Positions 24,435 through 32,889 of a stretch of 64,000 nt of DNA are shown in pieces (the first letter of the stretch is position 1; the number at the start of each line of letters is the position of its first letter). The stretch comes from an uncultured Ilumatobacter sp. Its GTDB lineage: Bacteria; Actinomycetota; Acidimicrobiia; Acidimicrobiales; Ilumatobacteraceae. The translations under genes were made by a program, and so were the position numbers. The stretch spans positions 1-64,000 of the forward strand of contig CAJJBX010000013.1 of assembly GCA_905182555.1 (NCBI GenBank), given 5' to 3'. The notes under the pieces are model-generated. The model saw only the letters and a program-made list of their open reading frames with translations, did not search any database and had not been told where the DNA came from.

Positions 24435-25457
24435 TTATCCGCCGATGTGCATTTCGACTTTGGTGACCCCGGTGGTAATCGATGTTCGGCTCTCGGAGTA
24501 GCGGTCGCTCCGGTGGGTCCAGACACGATTGACGGTTTGGTCGAGAGCTTCGTCGTCGGGGCTTTGCCTGAGGATTTGGCGCAGGTCTGTGCCGTTTGCC
24601 GCGAACAGGCAGGTGTAGAGGGCGCCGGCGGCGGAAATGCGGGCCCGGGTGCAGTTGCCGCAGAACGGTTGGGTGACCGAGCTGATGATGCCGATCTCTC
24701 CCGTGCCGTCCAGATATCGCCAGCGTGTTGCGACCTCGCCTGGGTAGGCGGGCGCGACGGGTTCGATCGGGAATGCTTCGTGAAGGGTTTCAACGATGGT
24801 TTGAGCGTCCACGACATCGCTGAGTTCCCAGCCGTTGGTGGCGCCGACATCCATGTACTCGATGAAACGCAAGGTGTGGCCGGCGCCCTTGAAGTAAGCG
24901 GCCATGTCGATAACCGAGTTGTCGTTGACGCCGCGCTTCACGACCATGTTGATCTTGATGGGGCCCAGACCGGCTTGTGCTGCTGCATCGATGCCATCAA
25001 GGACCTTCTGGACGGGAAAATCGACATCGTTCATGGCCATGAATGTCGTGTCATCGAGGGAGTCGAGACTGACCGTCACCCGGTCGAGACCGGCGGCGGC
25101 GAGCGACACAGCCTTGCGGGCCAGCAGGGCACCGTTGGTGGTGAGCGCGACGTCGTTGATCTCTGGGATCCCAGCGAGTTTGGCGACGAGATCTTCGATG
25201 CCGTTGCGCAGCAGCGGTTCGCCACCAGTGAGCCGAATTTTGGTGACCCCTTTTTGGGCGAAGCATTTTGCGACGCGTTCGATCTCTTCGAAGCTCAGGA
25301 GTTCGCTCCGCTGGAGGTACTGAAAGCTGCTGTTGAAGATCTCTTTGGGCATGCAGTAGGTGCATCGGAAATTGCACCGGTCGGTGACCGAGATGCGCAG
25401 GTCTCGTACTGGGCGGCCCAGCGTGTCAGTTGGGTTGCCGGTTGGGTTGCCGGTCAC
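24435..25457 (-). CDS. moaA: GTP 3',8-cyclase MoaA (molybdenum cofactor synthesis)
   Basis: A radical-SAM enzyme of about 340 residues with the CNFRCTYC cluster motif near the N-terminus, IRLTGGEPLL for SAM binding, MVVKRGVND and a second Fe-S motif FCGNCTRARISAAGALYTC at the C-terminus; it makes cyclic pyranopterin precursor from GTP with MoaC. GTG 25457 (VTGNPTGNPTDTLG) lies just after the IscA-like stop and is preferred to the track's TTG at 25481 inside that gene. It ends the Fe-S operon. The C-terminus ends MHIGG, close to the canonical GG. Confidence 0.93.
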   Translation of the reverse strand: MTGNPTGNPTDTLGRPVRDLRISVTDRCNFRCTYCMPKEIFNSSFQYLQRSELLSFEEIERVAKCFAQKGVTKIRLTGGEPLLRNGIEDLVAKLAGIPEINDVALTTNGALLARKAVSLAAAGLDRVTVSLDSLDDTTFMAMNDVDFPVQKVLDGIDAAAQAGLGPIKINMVVKRGVNDNSVIDMAAYFKGAGHTLRFIEYMDVGATNGWELSDVVDAQTIVETLHEAFPIEPVAPAYPGEVATRWRYLDGTGEIGIISSVTQPFCGNCTRARISAAGALYTCLFAANGTDLRQILRQSPDDEALDQTVNRVWTHRSDRYSESRTSITTGVTKVEMHIGG

Positions 25458-25459
25458 GT

Positions 25460-25810
25460 TCAGGAGAAGGACTGTCCGCAACCACAGCTTCGTTGAGCGT
25501 TGGGGTTCTCCACACTGAAGCCGGCTCCTTGGATGCCGTCGCTGTAGTTGAGGGTGGCGCCGGTGAGATGCTCGGCGCTCGCGGCGTCAACTTTGACCAA
25601 CACGGTCCCGAACGTTGTGACATTGTCGTCCGGGTTGGTTTCGGGGTCGAAGAACATTTCGTAGGAGAAACCGGAGCAGCCGCCAGCTTTGACCGCGACT
25701 CGGAGGCCGAGTTGCTCGTCGCTTGCTTCGTCAGCAATGAGTTGGGCGACCTTGGTGATCGCGTGTCCGCTGAGGGTGAGGATCGGTGTGGCGGTTTCGG
25801 TGGCAGTCAT
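25460..25810 (-). CDS. A-type Fe-S carrier (HesB/IscA/ErpA family)
   Basis: A 116-residue A-type carrier with the three conserved cysteines: VKAGGCSGFSYEMFFD and the C-terminal RSCGCGQSF. These proteins receive [4Fe-4S] or [2Fe-2S] clusters from a scaffold and deliver them to apo-enzymes. ATG 25810 has AAGGAG at good spacing; the track's longer start (26008) has no support. It is placed between the NifU-like scaffold and MoaA, which itself needs two clusters. ErpA and IscA cannot be separated by eye. Confidence 0.92.
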   Translation of the reverse strand: MTATETATPILTLSGHAITKVAQLIADEASDEQLGLRVAVKAGGCSGFSYEMFFDPETNPDDNVTTFGTVLVKVDAASAEHLTGATLNYSDGIQGAGFSVENPNAQRSCGCGQSFS

Positions 25811-25886
25811 AACGAGTTGCTCCTTGATTGATTCGGTTGGTTGATTGCAGGGGTCGCGCTCGTCGTTGTGGTCAGGGTCGTCGGCC

Positions 25887-26564
25887 CTAGAGCGATGGGC
25901 TGGACCGAGTTGCACCGAGTTGGACGTTGTGCAGCGGGCTGTCGTCGTTGCGGGCGGAGGGTTGCGCGTAGAAGGGCGCTGCACCAGCGGCGTGGTTCGT
26001 CGTGTCAACGATCGAAGTCAGCTCAGGGGCGACGCGGCGGGCCATTGTTTCGAAGCCGTCGCGCAGCGTTGCTGTAGAGGAGGCACATCCTTGGCAACCG
26101 CCGCTCATCGAAATGGACAACAAACCGTTGATTAGCTCAACGATGGAGATCTTGCCGCCGTGGGCGGCGATCGATGGGTTGACTTCGCGCTCGAGGAGTA
26201 GTTCGAGCGCAGCGCGAACCTGTTCGTCATCACGTCCGGTGTGCGACGTTTCAGCGATTGCCGGAGTTCCGGTGTGGAGGTGGGCTCGGATCTCGGCGCC
26301 GATCTGGGCCCGAAGCCCGTCCCACGACGCCGAGTGAACTTTGGTGACCGAGACCGTCGTGTCGGCGACGACGACACTCGAGACGTCGCCAAACACGAAG
26401 AGGCGGGCGGGAAGCGGTGAGGAGTCGGTGGCCCCGCGGCGGTCGAACGCGACAGGCCCGCCGAGGTGCACGGTCCGATCGACGATGAACTTGCAGGTGT
26501 CGGGATCTGCGACCGAGGTCTCGGCCCGGATACGGATTGGAGCGTCGGGGGCCGGTTCAGACAT
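25887..26564 (-). CDS. NifU-like (Nfu) Fe-S scaffold protein
   Basis: The 225-residue protein has an Nfu N-terminal domain (TCKFIVDRTVHLGG ... LFVFGDVSSVVVADTTVSVTK) and a NifU C-terminal domain (LLLEREVNPSIAAHGGKISI ... MSGGCQGCASSTATLRDGFE) with the cluster-binding CxxC. The C-terminus carries an extra tail of about 40 residues, poor in hydrophobics. The start overlaps the DUF971 stop by eight bases, so the two are probably co-translated. It would hold clusters passed on by the Mrp ATPase or to the IscA-like carrier. Confidence 0.9.
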   Translation of the reverse strand: MSEPAPDAPIRIRAETSVADPDTCKFIVDRTVHLGGPVAFDRRGATDSSPLPARLFVFGDVSSVVVADTTVSVTKVHSASWDGLRAQIGAEIRAHLHTGTPAIAETSHTGRDDEQVRAALELLLEREVNPSIAAHGGKISIVELINGLLSISMSGGCQGCASSTATLRDGFETMARRVAPELTSIVDTTNHAAGAAPFYAQPSARNDDSPLHNVQLGATRSSPSL

Positions 26565-27036
26565 CTTGGATCACCTTGGTGTCATCTCGTTCGGCGAGGG
26601 CACGGAGGTTGTCGAACGCGTAGATTCCGGTGCTATGGCCGTCGCTCCACGTGATGGTGATGGCGTAGTTGCCGATGCCCGTGATCGAGCGTGGCGCGAC
26701 GTCGGCAGCGATGGTTGCGGGGTCGAGGAGCGGGCGGCCGCTCATCTCTTCGACGCATGCTGCGCATCGGCAGGCAAGGCGGAGGTCACGGACATCGATG
26801 TCATCGTGGCGGCCGTCTTCCCACAGCACCGACAGCGTGGTCCGGTCGCGTTGGGCGAACCCAATGGGTGTTGTGGGTGAACCGTCGGGGGTGGCCGCGG
26901 CGTCGAACCATCCGGGTGCGCCCTGGTTGGTGTCCCACGTCCAAGAGAACGAGCCAAGCACCGCGGCGGTGAGGCCCTGGAGGTGGGCGTCGATGGTGTC
27001 GGCAAGGTGGCGGTAGGTCCCGGCGGCGACGGATTG
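26557..27036 (-). CDS. DUF971 domain, C-terminal continuation of Mrp in another frame
   Basis: The frame opens before the track start at 26961. Read upstream it gives QSVAAGTYRHLADTIDAHLQ, which is the natural C-terminus of the Mrp ATPase, then a linker, then DUF971 (LSVLWEDGRHDDIDVRDLRLACRCAACVEEMSG ... IGNYAITITWSDGHSTGIYAFDNLRAL). So Mrp and DUF971 were one polypeptide before a one-base change. The order ATPase-DUF971 is that of plant HCF101, which inserts [4Fe-4S] clusters. If the frame change is real, GTG 26961 could still start a separate DUF971 protein. Confidence 0.8.
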   Translation of the reverse strand, partial: QSVAAGTYRHLADTIDAHLQGLTAAVLGSFSWTWDTNQGAPGWFDAAATPDGSPTTPIGFAQRDRTTLSVLWEDGRHDDIDVRDLRLACRCAACVEEMSGRPLLDPATIAADVAPRSITGIGNYAITITWSDGHSTGIYAFDNLRALAERDDTKVIQDV

Positions 27037-28004
27037 GGGTCGTTCAATGACAATGGGTGGCCGCCGTCGCCGCCCGTGACAATGTCGGCGTCAAGTGGGA
27101 TCGCGCCCAAGAACGCGACGTCGAGTTCGGCACTCATGTGTTCGCCACCACCCCGGCCAAACACGTCGGTGTCGGTGCTGCAGTGTGGGCAGGTGAAGGT
27201 ACTCATGTTCTCGACGATGCCGAGGATGGGTACGTTGACCGTTTCAAACATCCGCAGCCCGCGTCGAGCGATCTTCAGACTGACATCTTGTGGGGTAGTG
27301 ACGATCACGACGCCGGACAGTTGCAGGCTCTGAGCGAGCGTGAGTTGGGTGTCGCCGGTTCCGGGGGGCAGGTCGAGGATCAAGTAGTCGAGCTGGCCCC
27401 AGTCGACCTGGGCGACCAGCATCTGGAGGTACTTGGAGACCATGGGGCCACGCAAGATTGCGGGGTTGTCGTCGTTTCGCAGCAGACCCATCGAGGCTGC
27501 CTTGACGCCATAACGTTCAGGAGGAACCATTCGGCCATCGGCAGTCGCTAAGGGCAATTCGTTGACGTCCAGTCCGAGCATGACCGGGATGCTGGGGCCA
27601 AGGATGTCGGCATCGACGAGGCCGACTCGGCTCCCACTCTGGGACAGCGCGATTGCGAGGTTGACGGCGACGGTCGACTTACCGACCCCGCCCTTGCCGC
27701 TGGCGACAGCGACGATGTTGCGAATCCCTGGAAGCTTGTTCCCCGACGGTTCCGGCGCTGACGCCGTCGGCTTCTCGGTCAACGAGATCGACTGTGGCGC
27801 GACATCTGGGTTCGACGGTGCGGCCTCGCGCTGTGCAGCGGCGGGCAGCTCTGTCGGCTGCTCTGTCGGCAGCTCTGTCGGCTGCTCTGTCGGCTGCTCT
27901 GTCGGCAGCTCTGTCGGCGCGGCTGTCGGGGTGGCAGCTTGGCTCGCGGCCTTGCCCGATTTGCGGGCCATCCGAAGTCGATGAAGGGGCATCCGTCTGG
28001 TCAC
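27037..28004 (-). CDS. Mrp/ApbC-type P-loop ATPase (Fe-S cluster carrier), frame lost near its end
   Basis: The conserved part has the deviant Walker A NIVAVASGKGGVGKSTVAVNL, VDADILGPSIPVMLGL, LILDLPPGTGDTQLTLAQ and the metal-binding CxxC in MSTFTCPHCSTDTDVFG. The N-terminus has no DUF59 domain; instead there is a repeated TELP/TEQP segment. The frame leaves the family at a run of four C (27036-27039) where one missing base would restore LNDP-QSVAAG and join it to DUF971. GTG 28004 overlaps the stop of the short ferredoxin-like ORF upstream as GTGA. Confidence 0.88.
27844..27927 (-). repeat. 12 bp tandem repeat array in the Mrp N-terminus
   Basis: Six units of GGC(A/T)GCTCTGTC plus a degenerate seventh, encoding alternating Thr-Glu-Leu-Pro and Thr-Glu-Gln-Pro. 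The unit keeps the frame. It replaces the position where other Mrp proteins carry a DUF59 domain. Confidence 0.9.
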
Positions 28005-28117
28005 TGCTCTGTCGATTCCGTGATGTCGTGGAGGCCGTCGTATGGGCTGAAGAACGCGTCGGGGGTGGCCTCTTCGCAGCGGCCAGCGCCGAGGTCTTGA
28101 TCAATCCAAACCTTCAT
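28001..28117 (-). CDS. 38-residue ferredoxin-like ORF coupled to mrp
   Basis: Too short for the track. From ATG 28117 it reads MKVWIDQDLGAGRCEEATPD and ends DITESTEQ. The start matches small actinobacterial ferredoxins (MKVWIDQDLCTGDGLCEE-type), but only one Cys remains, the cluster loop is shortened and the second cluster half is missing. Its TGA overlaps the GTG of mrp (GTGA), which argues that it is translated. It could be a degenerate ferredoxin kept as a leader for coupling, or a shortened cluster-free adaptor. No strong ribosome-binding site. Confidence 0.5.
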   Translation of the reverse strand: MKVWIDQDLGAGRCEEATPDAFFSPYDGLHDITESTEQ

Positions 28118-28191
28118 GGTGCACGTTCTATCGGCGCAGGCACAGGTTCACAAGTTCCACCTTGCGAAACTCCTGAAACGATGAAAAGCTG

Positions 28192-28449
28192 CTAGAATGA
28201 GATGGTCAAAACCATAAGCATTGCTGCTCCGCAGACGACGCGAGCAAGACCCAGCCGCCACACTGCCGCGCACGCAACGGAGCGGAAGACCGCTGCTGCT
28301 TTGTTGAGGTCGACAACACGACCATCAGCGGACTGCACCACGACGGCGGCGGATTGGTGTGTTGCCAGTTCGAATCCGAGACCCGCCAGTGGGCCCTGCG
28401 GGACTGCCATCGCAATGCACCGAATCCCAGCCACGAAATGGGTCGTCAT
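28192..28449 (-). CDS. Possible small hypothetical protein
   Basis: An 85-residue frame with ordinary codon choice, a soluble first part (GLGFELATHQSAAVVVQSADGRVV) and a hydrophobic C-terminus (VVCGAAMLMVLTISF). No family recognised and no clear ribosome-binding site. It sits upstream of the Fe-S operon in the same direction and divergent from the flavoprotein gene. It may be a chance ORF. Confidence 0.3.
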   Translation of the reverse strand: MTTHFVAGIRCIAMAVPQGPLAGLGFELATHQSAAVVVQSADGRVVDLNKAAAVFRSVACAAVWRLGLARVVCGAAMLMVLTISF

Positions 28450-28503
28450 GCTGTGGAGGTGCCGTTGCTCCCCAGGGCCAAATCGTCCCTACAGTGAGCG
28501 AGC

Positions 28504-29714
28504 ATGTTCTTTGACCTCATCGTCGTCGGCGGGGGTGCAGCAGGATTTTTCTCGGCAATCACCTGCGCCGAGAACTCCGATAAGTCGGTGCTGATCCTCG
28601 AGAAGACGACGCAGCTGCTGCAGAAAGTAAAGATCTCTGGCGGCGGTCGCTGCAATGTCACGCACGATTGTTTCGAGCCGCGTGAGTTGAGCAGAAATTA
28701 TCCACGCGGTGAGAAATCGTTGATTGGTCCGTTCCACCGATTCGGTGCAGCTGACACCGTCGATTGGTTTTCCAGCCGCGGCGTCACGCTGAAAACCGAA
28801 GCCGACGGCCGGATGTTCCCCGACACCGACAGCTCCCAGACGACATCTGCCTGCTCGGTGCGGCCGACGCCGCGGGGGTCGCCATTCACACCTCCGAAGG
28901 CGTGACCTCCATTGTCAAAAACGAGGACAATTTCGAACTCGAAACAGACACCGGAGATTCCTACACGGCCGCAAGCGTGCTCATTGCAACGGGCGGAACT
29001 CGGCTCACCGCAGGGGCCAAACTCGCAGCGAGCCTCGGCCACAAACTGCAACCGCCGACACCTTCGCTCTTCACCTTCAAAATCAAGGACCCACGCCTCG
29101 ACGAAATGCTCGGCCTCTCGGTGAGCCCTGCCGAAGTCAGCATCCAGCAGAGCAAACTCAGAAGCAGCGGCCCCGTCCTCATCACTCATTGGGGGCTGAG
29201 CGGGCCAGGAATTCTCAAAATCTCGGCATGGGGCGCTCGCGAACTCGCTGAGCGCGACTACCGGTTCAACATCTCGGTGAACTGGCTGCCAGGCGCCGAC
29301 CCAGCAGCAGTTATCGCCGACAAGCGGCAGAGTGAGGCGAAGCGTCAACTTTCCAGCCGCAGCCCGTTCGCTCCTATCCCCAAACGGCTCTGGCTCCGGT
29401 TCCTTGCCGCTGCAGAAATCCACGAGACAATGACGTGGTCGCAACTCAGCAAGACCCAAGCAAACCAACTGCTCGGCCAGCTCACCACCTCGACATTCGC
29501 GGTCATCGGCAAAAGCACAAACAAGGACGAATTCGTCACGTGCGGCGGCATTTCTCTGAACGAGATCAACTTCCAAACAATGCAAAGCAAGCTCGTGAAC
29601 GGCCTCTACTTCGCGGGAGAGGTCATCGACGTCGACGGCGTCACGGGCGGCTACAACTTCCAGAACGCTTGGACAAACGGCTTCCACGCAGGGTCAGCCA
29701 TCGCTGCTCAATGA
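28504..29714 (+). CDS. HI0933-family FAD-dependent oxidoreductase (BaiN-like), apparent frameshift
   Basis: The first frame carries the FAD motif ([20 protein letters not shown]), [12 protein letters not shown] and [19 protein letters not shown]. The match then moves to the next frame ([20 protein letters not shown]) and continues through [27 protein letters not shown] and [27 protein letters not shown] to 29714. One base appears to be missing near 28840. The whole would be about 400 residues, the normal family length. Family members are poorly characterised flavoproteins; one reduces bile-acid intermediates. No partner gene. Confidence 0.82.
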
Positions 29715-29768
29715 GCTGACAGGTCACCGCTGAACGAAAGCGCCTGTTTCGTTCGGAACTCGCTGCGC

Positions 29769-30144
29769 TCAGATCTCGCCCCGTCGTTCCATCCAGACAA
29801 ACGTTGCCCACCCCGGCGCGATCGGGAGCCAGAAGGTGGCGAGTCGGAACGTCAACACGGCAGAGATCGCAATCGGTGCGTCGAGGCCGAATCCCGACAG
29901 GGCCGCGATCATCGCGGCCTCCAGCGGACCGATGCCACCGGGTGTCGGTGCGATATTGGCAATGGCCGCCGCGCCGAGATACGACGCGCAGCGGGCTGCG
30001 GATCACCTGGGCCACGTAGCCCGCAGCCGCACCGATACCGTCAATAATGGGTCGAATGACGGTTCGCCGAACAGCTCCGAACAGTGGGGCGATGGCGATT
30101 GCAGCAACCGCGACCACTCCGACGAGGCGCGTGGCCGGTGGCAT
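29769..30144 (-). pseudogene. Truncated lysylphosphatidylglycerol-synthase-type (UPF0104) membrane protein
   Basis: The 3' half reads YLGAAAIANIAPTPGGIGPL, EAAMIAALSGFG and LTFRLATFWLPIAPGWATF, the conserved C-terminal end of the UPF0104/LPG-flippase family. The preceding segment (LVGVVAVAAIAIAPLFGAV) is in another frame and only about 50 residues remain before a GC-rich repeat (GTCGGCGCCGCCGGC twice, near 30165-30195). The roughly 200 N-terminal residues expected are missing. It is read as a decayed gene with one frame change near 29985 and a 5' deletion. Confidence 0.65.
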
Positions 30145-30230
30145 CTACACCAAGGCCGCCGACGTCGGCGCCGCCGGCGTCGGCGCCGCCGGCGTTGACA
30201 GAACCCGGCCAGACGTGCGAAACTCACCCA

Positions 30231-30689
30231 ATGAACACAGTCGGTTGGCGAGAATGGATCGCCCTTCCTGAATGGGGTATCGGTGCCATCAAGGCCAAGA
30301 TCGACACCGGTGCCCGCACATCAGCAATTCACGCCGACGACATCGAACTTTTTGAGCGCGAGGGCGTCTCATGTGTGCGATTCCTCATCCGACCATGGCA
30401 ACGTTCCGACGCTGACGCCGTGCTGGTTGAGGCACAACGCATCGACCACCGCACCATCACCAGTTCGTCGGGAACGCGCAGCGACCGTCCAGTCGTACTC
30501 GCACCGATCGTGTTGGGTGGCCGAGCGATCGATGCCGAGATCACCCTCACGAGCCGCGACGAAATGGGCTTTCGCATGCTGATCGGCCGCGAGGCGCTCG
30601 CTCAGGGTTTCACCGTCGATTCAACTGCGTCGTATCTCGGCGGTCGACCCAAGAAGGCCATCCGCCAGAAGAATCGGGGTCGCGCATGA
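30231..30689 (+). CDS. ATP-dependent zinc protease (RimB-like, retropepsin fold)
   Basis: A 152-residue protein starting MNTVGWREWIALPEW, with the signature KAKIDTGARTSAIHADDIE, VLAPIVLGGRAIDAEITL and MLIGREAL. This family (Pfam Zn_protease, PF05618) has an aspartic-protease-like DTGA motif and is repeatedly found beside RimK; a RimB homologue trims poly-glutamate tails. The stop overlaps the next gene's start (ATGA), so translation is coupled. ATG 30231 is chosen from homology; the track frame opens earlier in the repeat region. Confidence 0.85.
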   Translation: MNTVGWREWIALPEWGIGAIKAKIDTGARTSAIHADDIELFEREGVSCVRFLIRPWQRSDADAVLVEAQRIDHRTITSSSGTRSDRPVVLAPIVLGGRAIDAEITLTSRDEMGFRMLIGREALAQGFTVDSTASYLGGRPKKAIRQKNRGRA

Positions 30690-31684
30690 CGCTCCGTGAA
30701 TCGTTCAAGATCGGTGACCTCGAGGTCGCTCCCGGCGCAGAAGCCATGGGTGACCTGCCTCTCGCCAGGCTCGTTACCGGCAACACCATTTCAATGCCGC
30801 TACGCGTGATCCACGGCCGAGACGAAGGCCCAACCGTCTGGCTGAGCGCTGCCGTACACGGCGATGAGATCGCCGGCGTCGAGATCATTCGGCGGGTCCT
30901 CGATCATGTCACTGCTCTCACGCTTGCGGGCACCATCATCGCCGTGCCGATTGTCAACGTGCACGGCTTCTTGAACGGCGACCGCTATTTTCCCGACCGA
31001 CGCGATCTCAATAGATCCTTTCCCGGGTCGCCAACCGGGTCGCTCGCCGGGCGCGTCGCGCATCTGTTCATGAATGAAATCGTGTCACGTTGCACACACG
31101 GCATCGACCTCCACACGGGCGCAGTGCATCGCGAGAACTTTCCCCATATTCGTGCCGACCTCGACGATCCATTCACACGCGAGCTGGCGGTCGCGTTCGG
31201 GGCGCCGCTGATGCTGCACGCCAAGCTGCGCGACGGCTCGATGCGCGCCGCTGCAACAAGTCGCGGGGCCACCGTGCTGCTGTACGAAGGTGGCGAGGCC
31301 TGGCGTTTCAACCAGAAGGCGGTTGAGGCCGGAACTCGTGGCGTCCTCCGAGTGCTTGAGCGACTCAGCATGACCGGCGACGGCGAACCGCTCGACGAAC
31401 CCGATGCGCCCGAGAGCCGATCGAGTTCGTGGGTCCGCGCCCGCCGGACCGGGCTCGTCCAGCTCCACGCCAAGCTCGGCGAATACGTCGAAAAAGGCTC
31501 ACCCCTGATCACCATTCACGACTCAGTCGGCCGCCGACTTGGCTCGACAAAGGCGCCGACGAGCGGCATCGTGATCGGCCATACACAACAACCGCTCGTC
31601 AACCAGGGCGACGCGATTGTGCACATCGCTCGTCTCGACCCTGAACCGCATACGGTCACCCCACGCAGCAGGGACTTCACATGA
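30686..31684 (+). CDS. Succinylglutamate desuccinylase/aspartoacylase-family zinc hydrolase
   Basis: The 332-residue enzyme has a zinc carboxypeptidase-like core: VWLSAAVHGDEIAGVEIIRR (H58, E61), PIVNVHGFLNGDRYFPDRRDLNRSFPG, and HGIDLHTGAVHRENFPHIRAD. A C-terminal beta-rich domain (GLVQLHAKLGEYVEKGSPLI ... APTSGIVIGHTQQPLVNQGD) resembles a biotinyl-lipoyl-like swivel. Family members cleave N-acyl amino acids. Placed between zinc protease and RimK with ATGA overlaps on both sides, it may act on N-acylated glutamate or glutamylated products. Confidence 0.88.
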   Translation: MTLRESFKIGDLEVAPGAEAMGDLPLARLVTGNTISMPLRVIHGRDEGPTVWLSAAVHGDEIAGVEIIRRVLDHVTALTLAGTIIAVPIVNVHGFLNGDRYFPDRRDLNRSFPGSPTGSLAGRVAHLFMNEIVSRCTHGIDLHTGAVHRENFPHIRADLDDPFTRELAVAFGAPLMLHAKLRDGSMRAAATSRGATVLLYEGGEAWRFNQKAVEAGTRGVLRVLERLSMTGDGEPLDEPDAPESRSSSWVRARRTGLVQLHAKLGEYVEKGSPLITIHDSVGRRLGSTKAPTSGIVIGHTQQPLVNQGDAIVHIARLDPEPHTVTPRSRDFT

Positions 31685-32880
31685 AGCTCGCAATTCTCTC
31701 CCGTTCGCCTGGCGCCTACAGCACCGCACGACTCAAGTCAGCGGCATTGGAGCGCGGCCACGAGTGCAGGGTTCTGAATACCTTGCGATTCGCCATCGAC
31801 CTTTCGGGCGAAGAGCCAGACATGCAGTTCCGCGGCAAGCAATTGTCGGACTACGACGCGGTCCTCCCGCGCATTGGCGCATCAGTCACCTACTTCGGCA
31901 CCGCCGTGGTTCGTCAGTTCGAGCAGATGGACGTGTACACGCCGAATACGGCGAATGGCATTGCCAACTCCCGTGACAAGTTGCGGGCCACACAGATTCT
32001 GAGCCGCCACGAAATCGGCATGCCAGCAACAACGTTCGTTCGCGACAAGGCCGATGTGCTCTCGGCAATCGACCTTGTCGGCGGCGCGCCAGTCGTGATC
32101 AAGTTGCTCGAAGGCACCCAGGGCATCGGCGTGATCCTGGCGCCTGACAAGAAGGTCGCTGAGGCAATCATCGAGACGTTGCAGTCAACGAAACAGAACG
32201 TGCTGATCCAGCAGTTCATCGCTGAAAGCAAGGGCCGCGACATTCGCGCCCTGGTCGTCGGCGACCGGGTCGTCGGGGCAATGCGCCGCACCGCGCAAGG
32301 CGATGAATTCCGCTCCAACGTCCACCGCGGTGGATCCGTCGAGGCCGTCGAACTCGACGCTGAGTACGAGCGCACCGCCGTTCGCGCAGCGCAGATCATG
32401 GGTCTCCGGGTCGCCGGTGTCGACATGCTTGAAGGCAACGACGGGCCACTCGTCATGGAAGTCAACTCGTCACCCGGCCTCGAAGGCATCGAGCGGGCAA
32501 CCGGGCTCGACATCGCCGGCGCAATCATCGATCACATCGACAACCAGGTTGCGTTCCCCGAACTCGATGTGCGCCAGCGACTCACCGTCAGCACCGGCTA
32601 CGGCGTTGCCGAACTACACATCCCGGAAGGTTCCAAATTCGTCGGACAAACCATTGACGACTCCGGCTTGCGTGAACTTGACATCACGATCCTGACCCTG
32701 CATCGCGACCGCAGCGTCATTCCAAACCCGAAAACGACTCGCGCGCTCCAAGCCGATGACCGCCTGACGTGTTTCGGCAAGCTCGAAGAAATGCGCGGCA
32801 TGATCCCGACGCGCCGCAAGCGTCGGGACAAGGTCCGCAAACTTCCCAAGGAAGTACTCGAGGCAAACTCTGAAGCCTGA
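31681..32880 (+). CDS. RimK-family ATP-grasp glutamate ligase with C-terminal RCK_C (TrkA-C) domain
   Basis: The first 290 residues are RimK: MKLAILSRSPGAYSTARLKS, VLPRIGASVTYFGTAVVRQF, the ATP-grasp parts PVVIKLLEGTQGIGV and VLIQQFIAESKGRDIRALVV, and the metal-binding MEVNSSPGLEGIE. After RQRLTVSTGYGVAELHIPEG comes a segment of about 80 residues (GQTIDDSGLRELDITILTLHRD, ALQADDRLTCFGK) with the pattern of an RCK_C ligand-binding domain. Plain RimK ends before this. The enzyme would add glutamate to a C-terminal residue, possibly under small-molecule control through RCK_C. ATGA overlap with the gene before. Confidence 0.9.
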   Translation: MKLAILSRSPGAYSTARLKSAALERGHECRVLNTLRFAIDLSGEEPDMQFRGKQLSDYDAVLPRIGASVTYFGTAVVRQFEQMDVYTPNTANGIANSRDKLRATQILSRHEIGMPATTFVRDKADVLSAIDLVGGAPVVIKLLEGTQGIGVILAPDKKVAEAIIETLQSTKQNVLIQQFIAESKGRDIRALVVGDRVVGAMRRTAQGDEFRSNVHRGGSVEAVELDAEYERTAVRAAQIMGLRVAGVDMLEGNDGPLVMEVNSSPGLEGIERATGLDIAGAIIDHIDNQVAFPELDVRQRLTVSTGYGVAELHIPEGSKFVGQTIDDSGLRELDITILTLHRDRSVIPNPKTTRALQADDRLTCFGKLEEMRGMIPTRRKRRDKVRKLPKEVLEANSEA

Positions 32881-32889
32881 CGCGACGCG

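Noticed and set aside
27844-27927. CRISPR-like array from regular 12 bp units
   Set aside because: The units are contiguous with no spacers and encode an in-frame Thr/Glu/Pro repeat.
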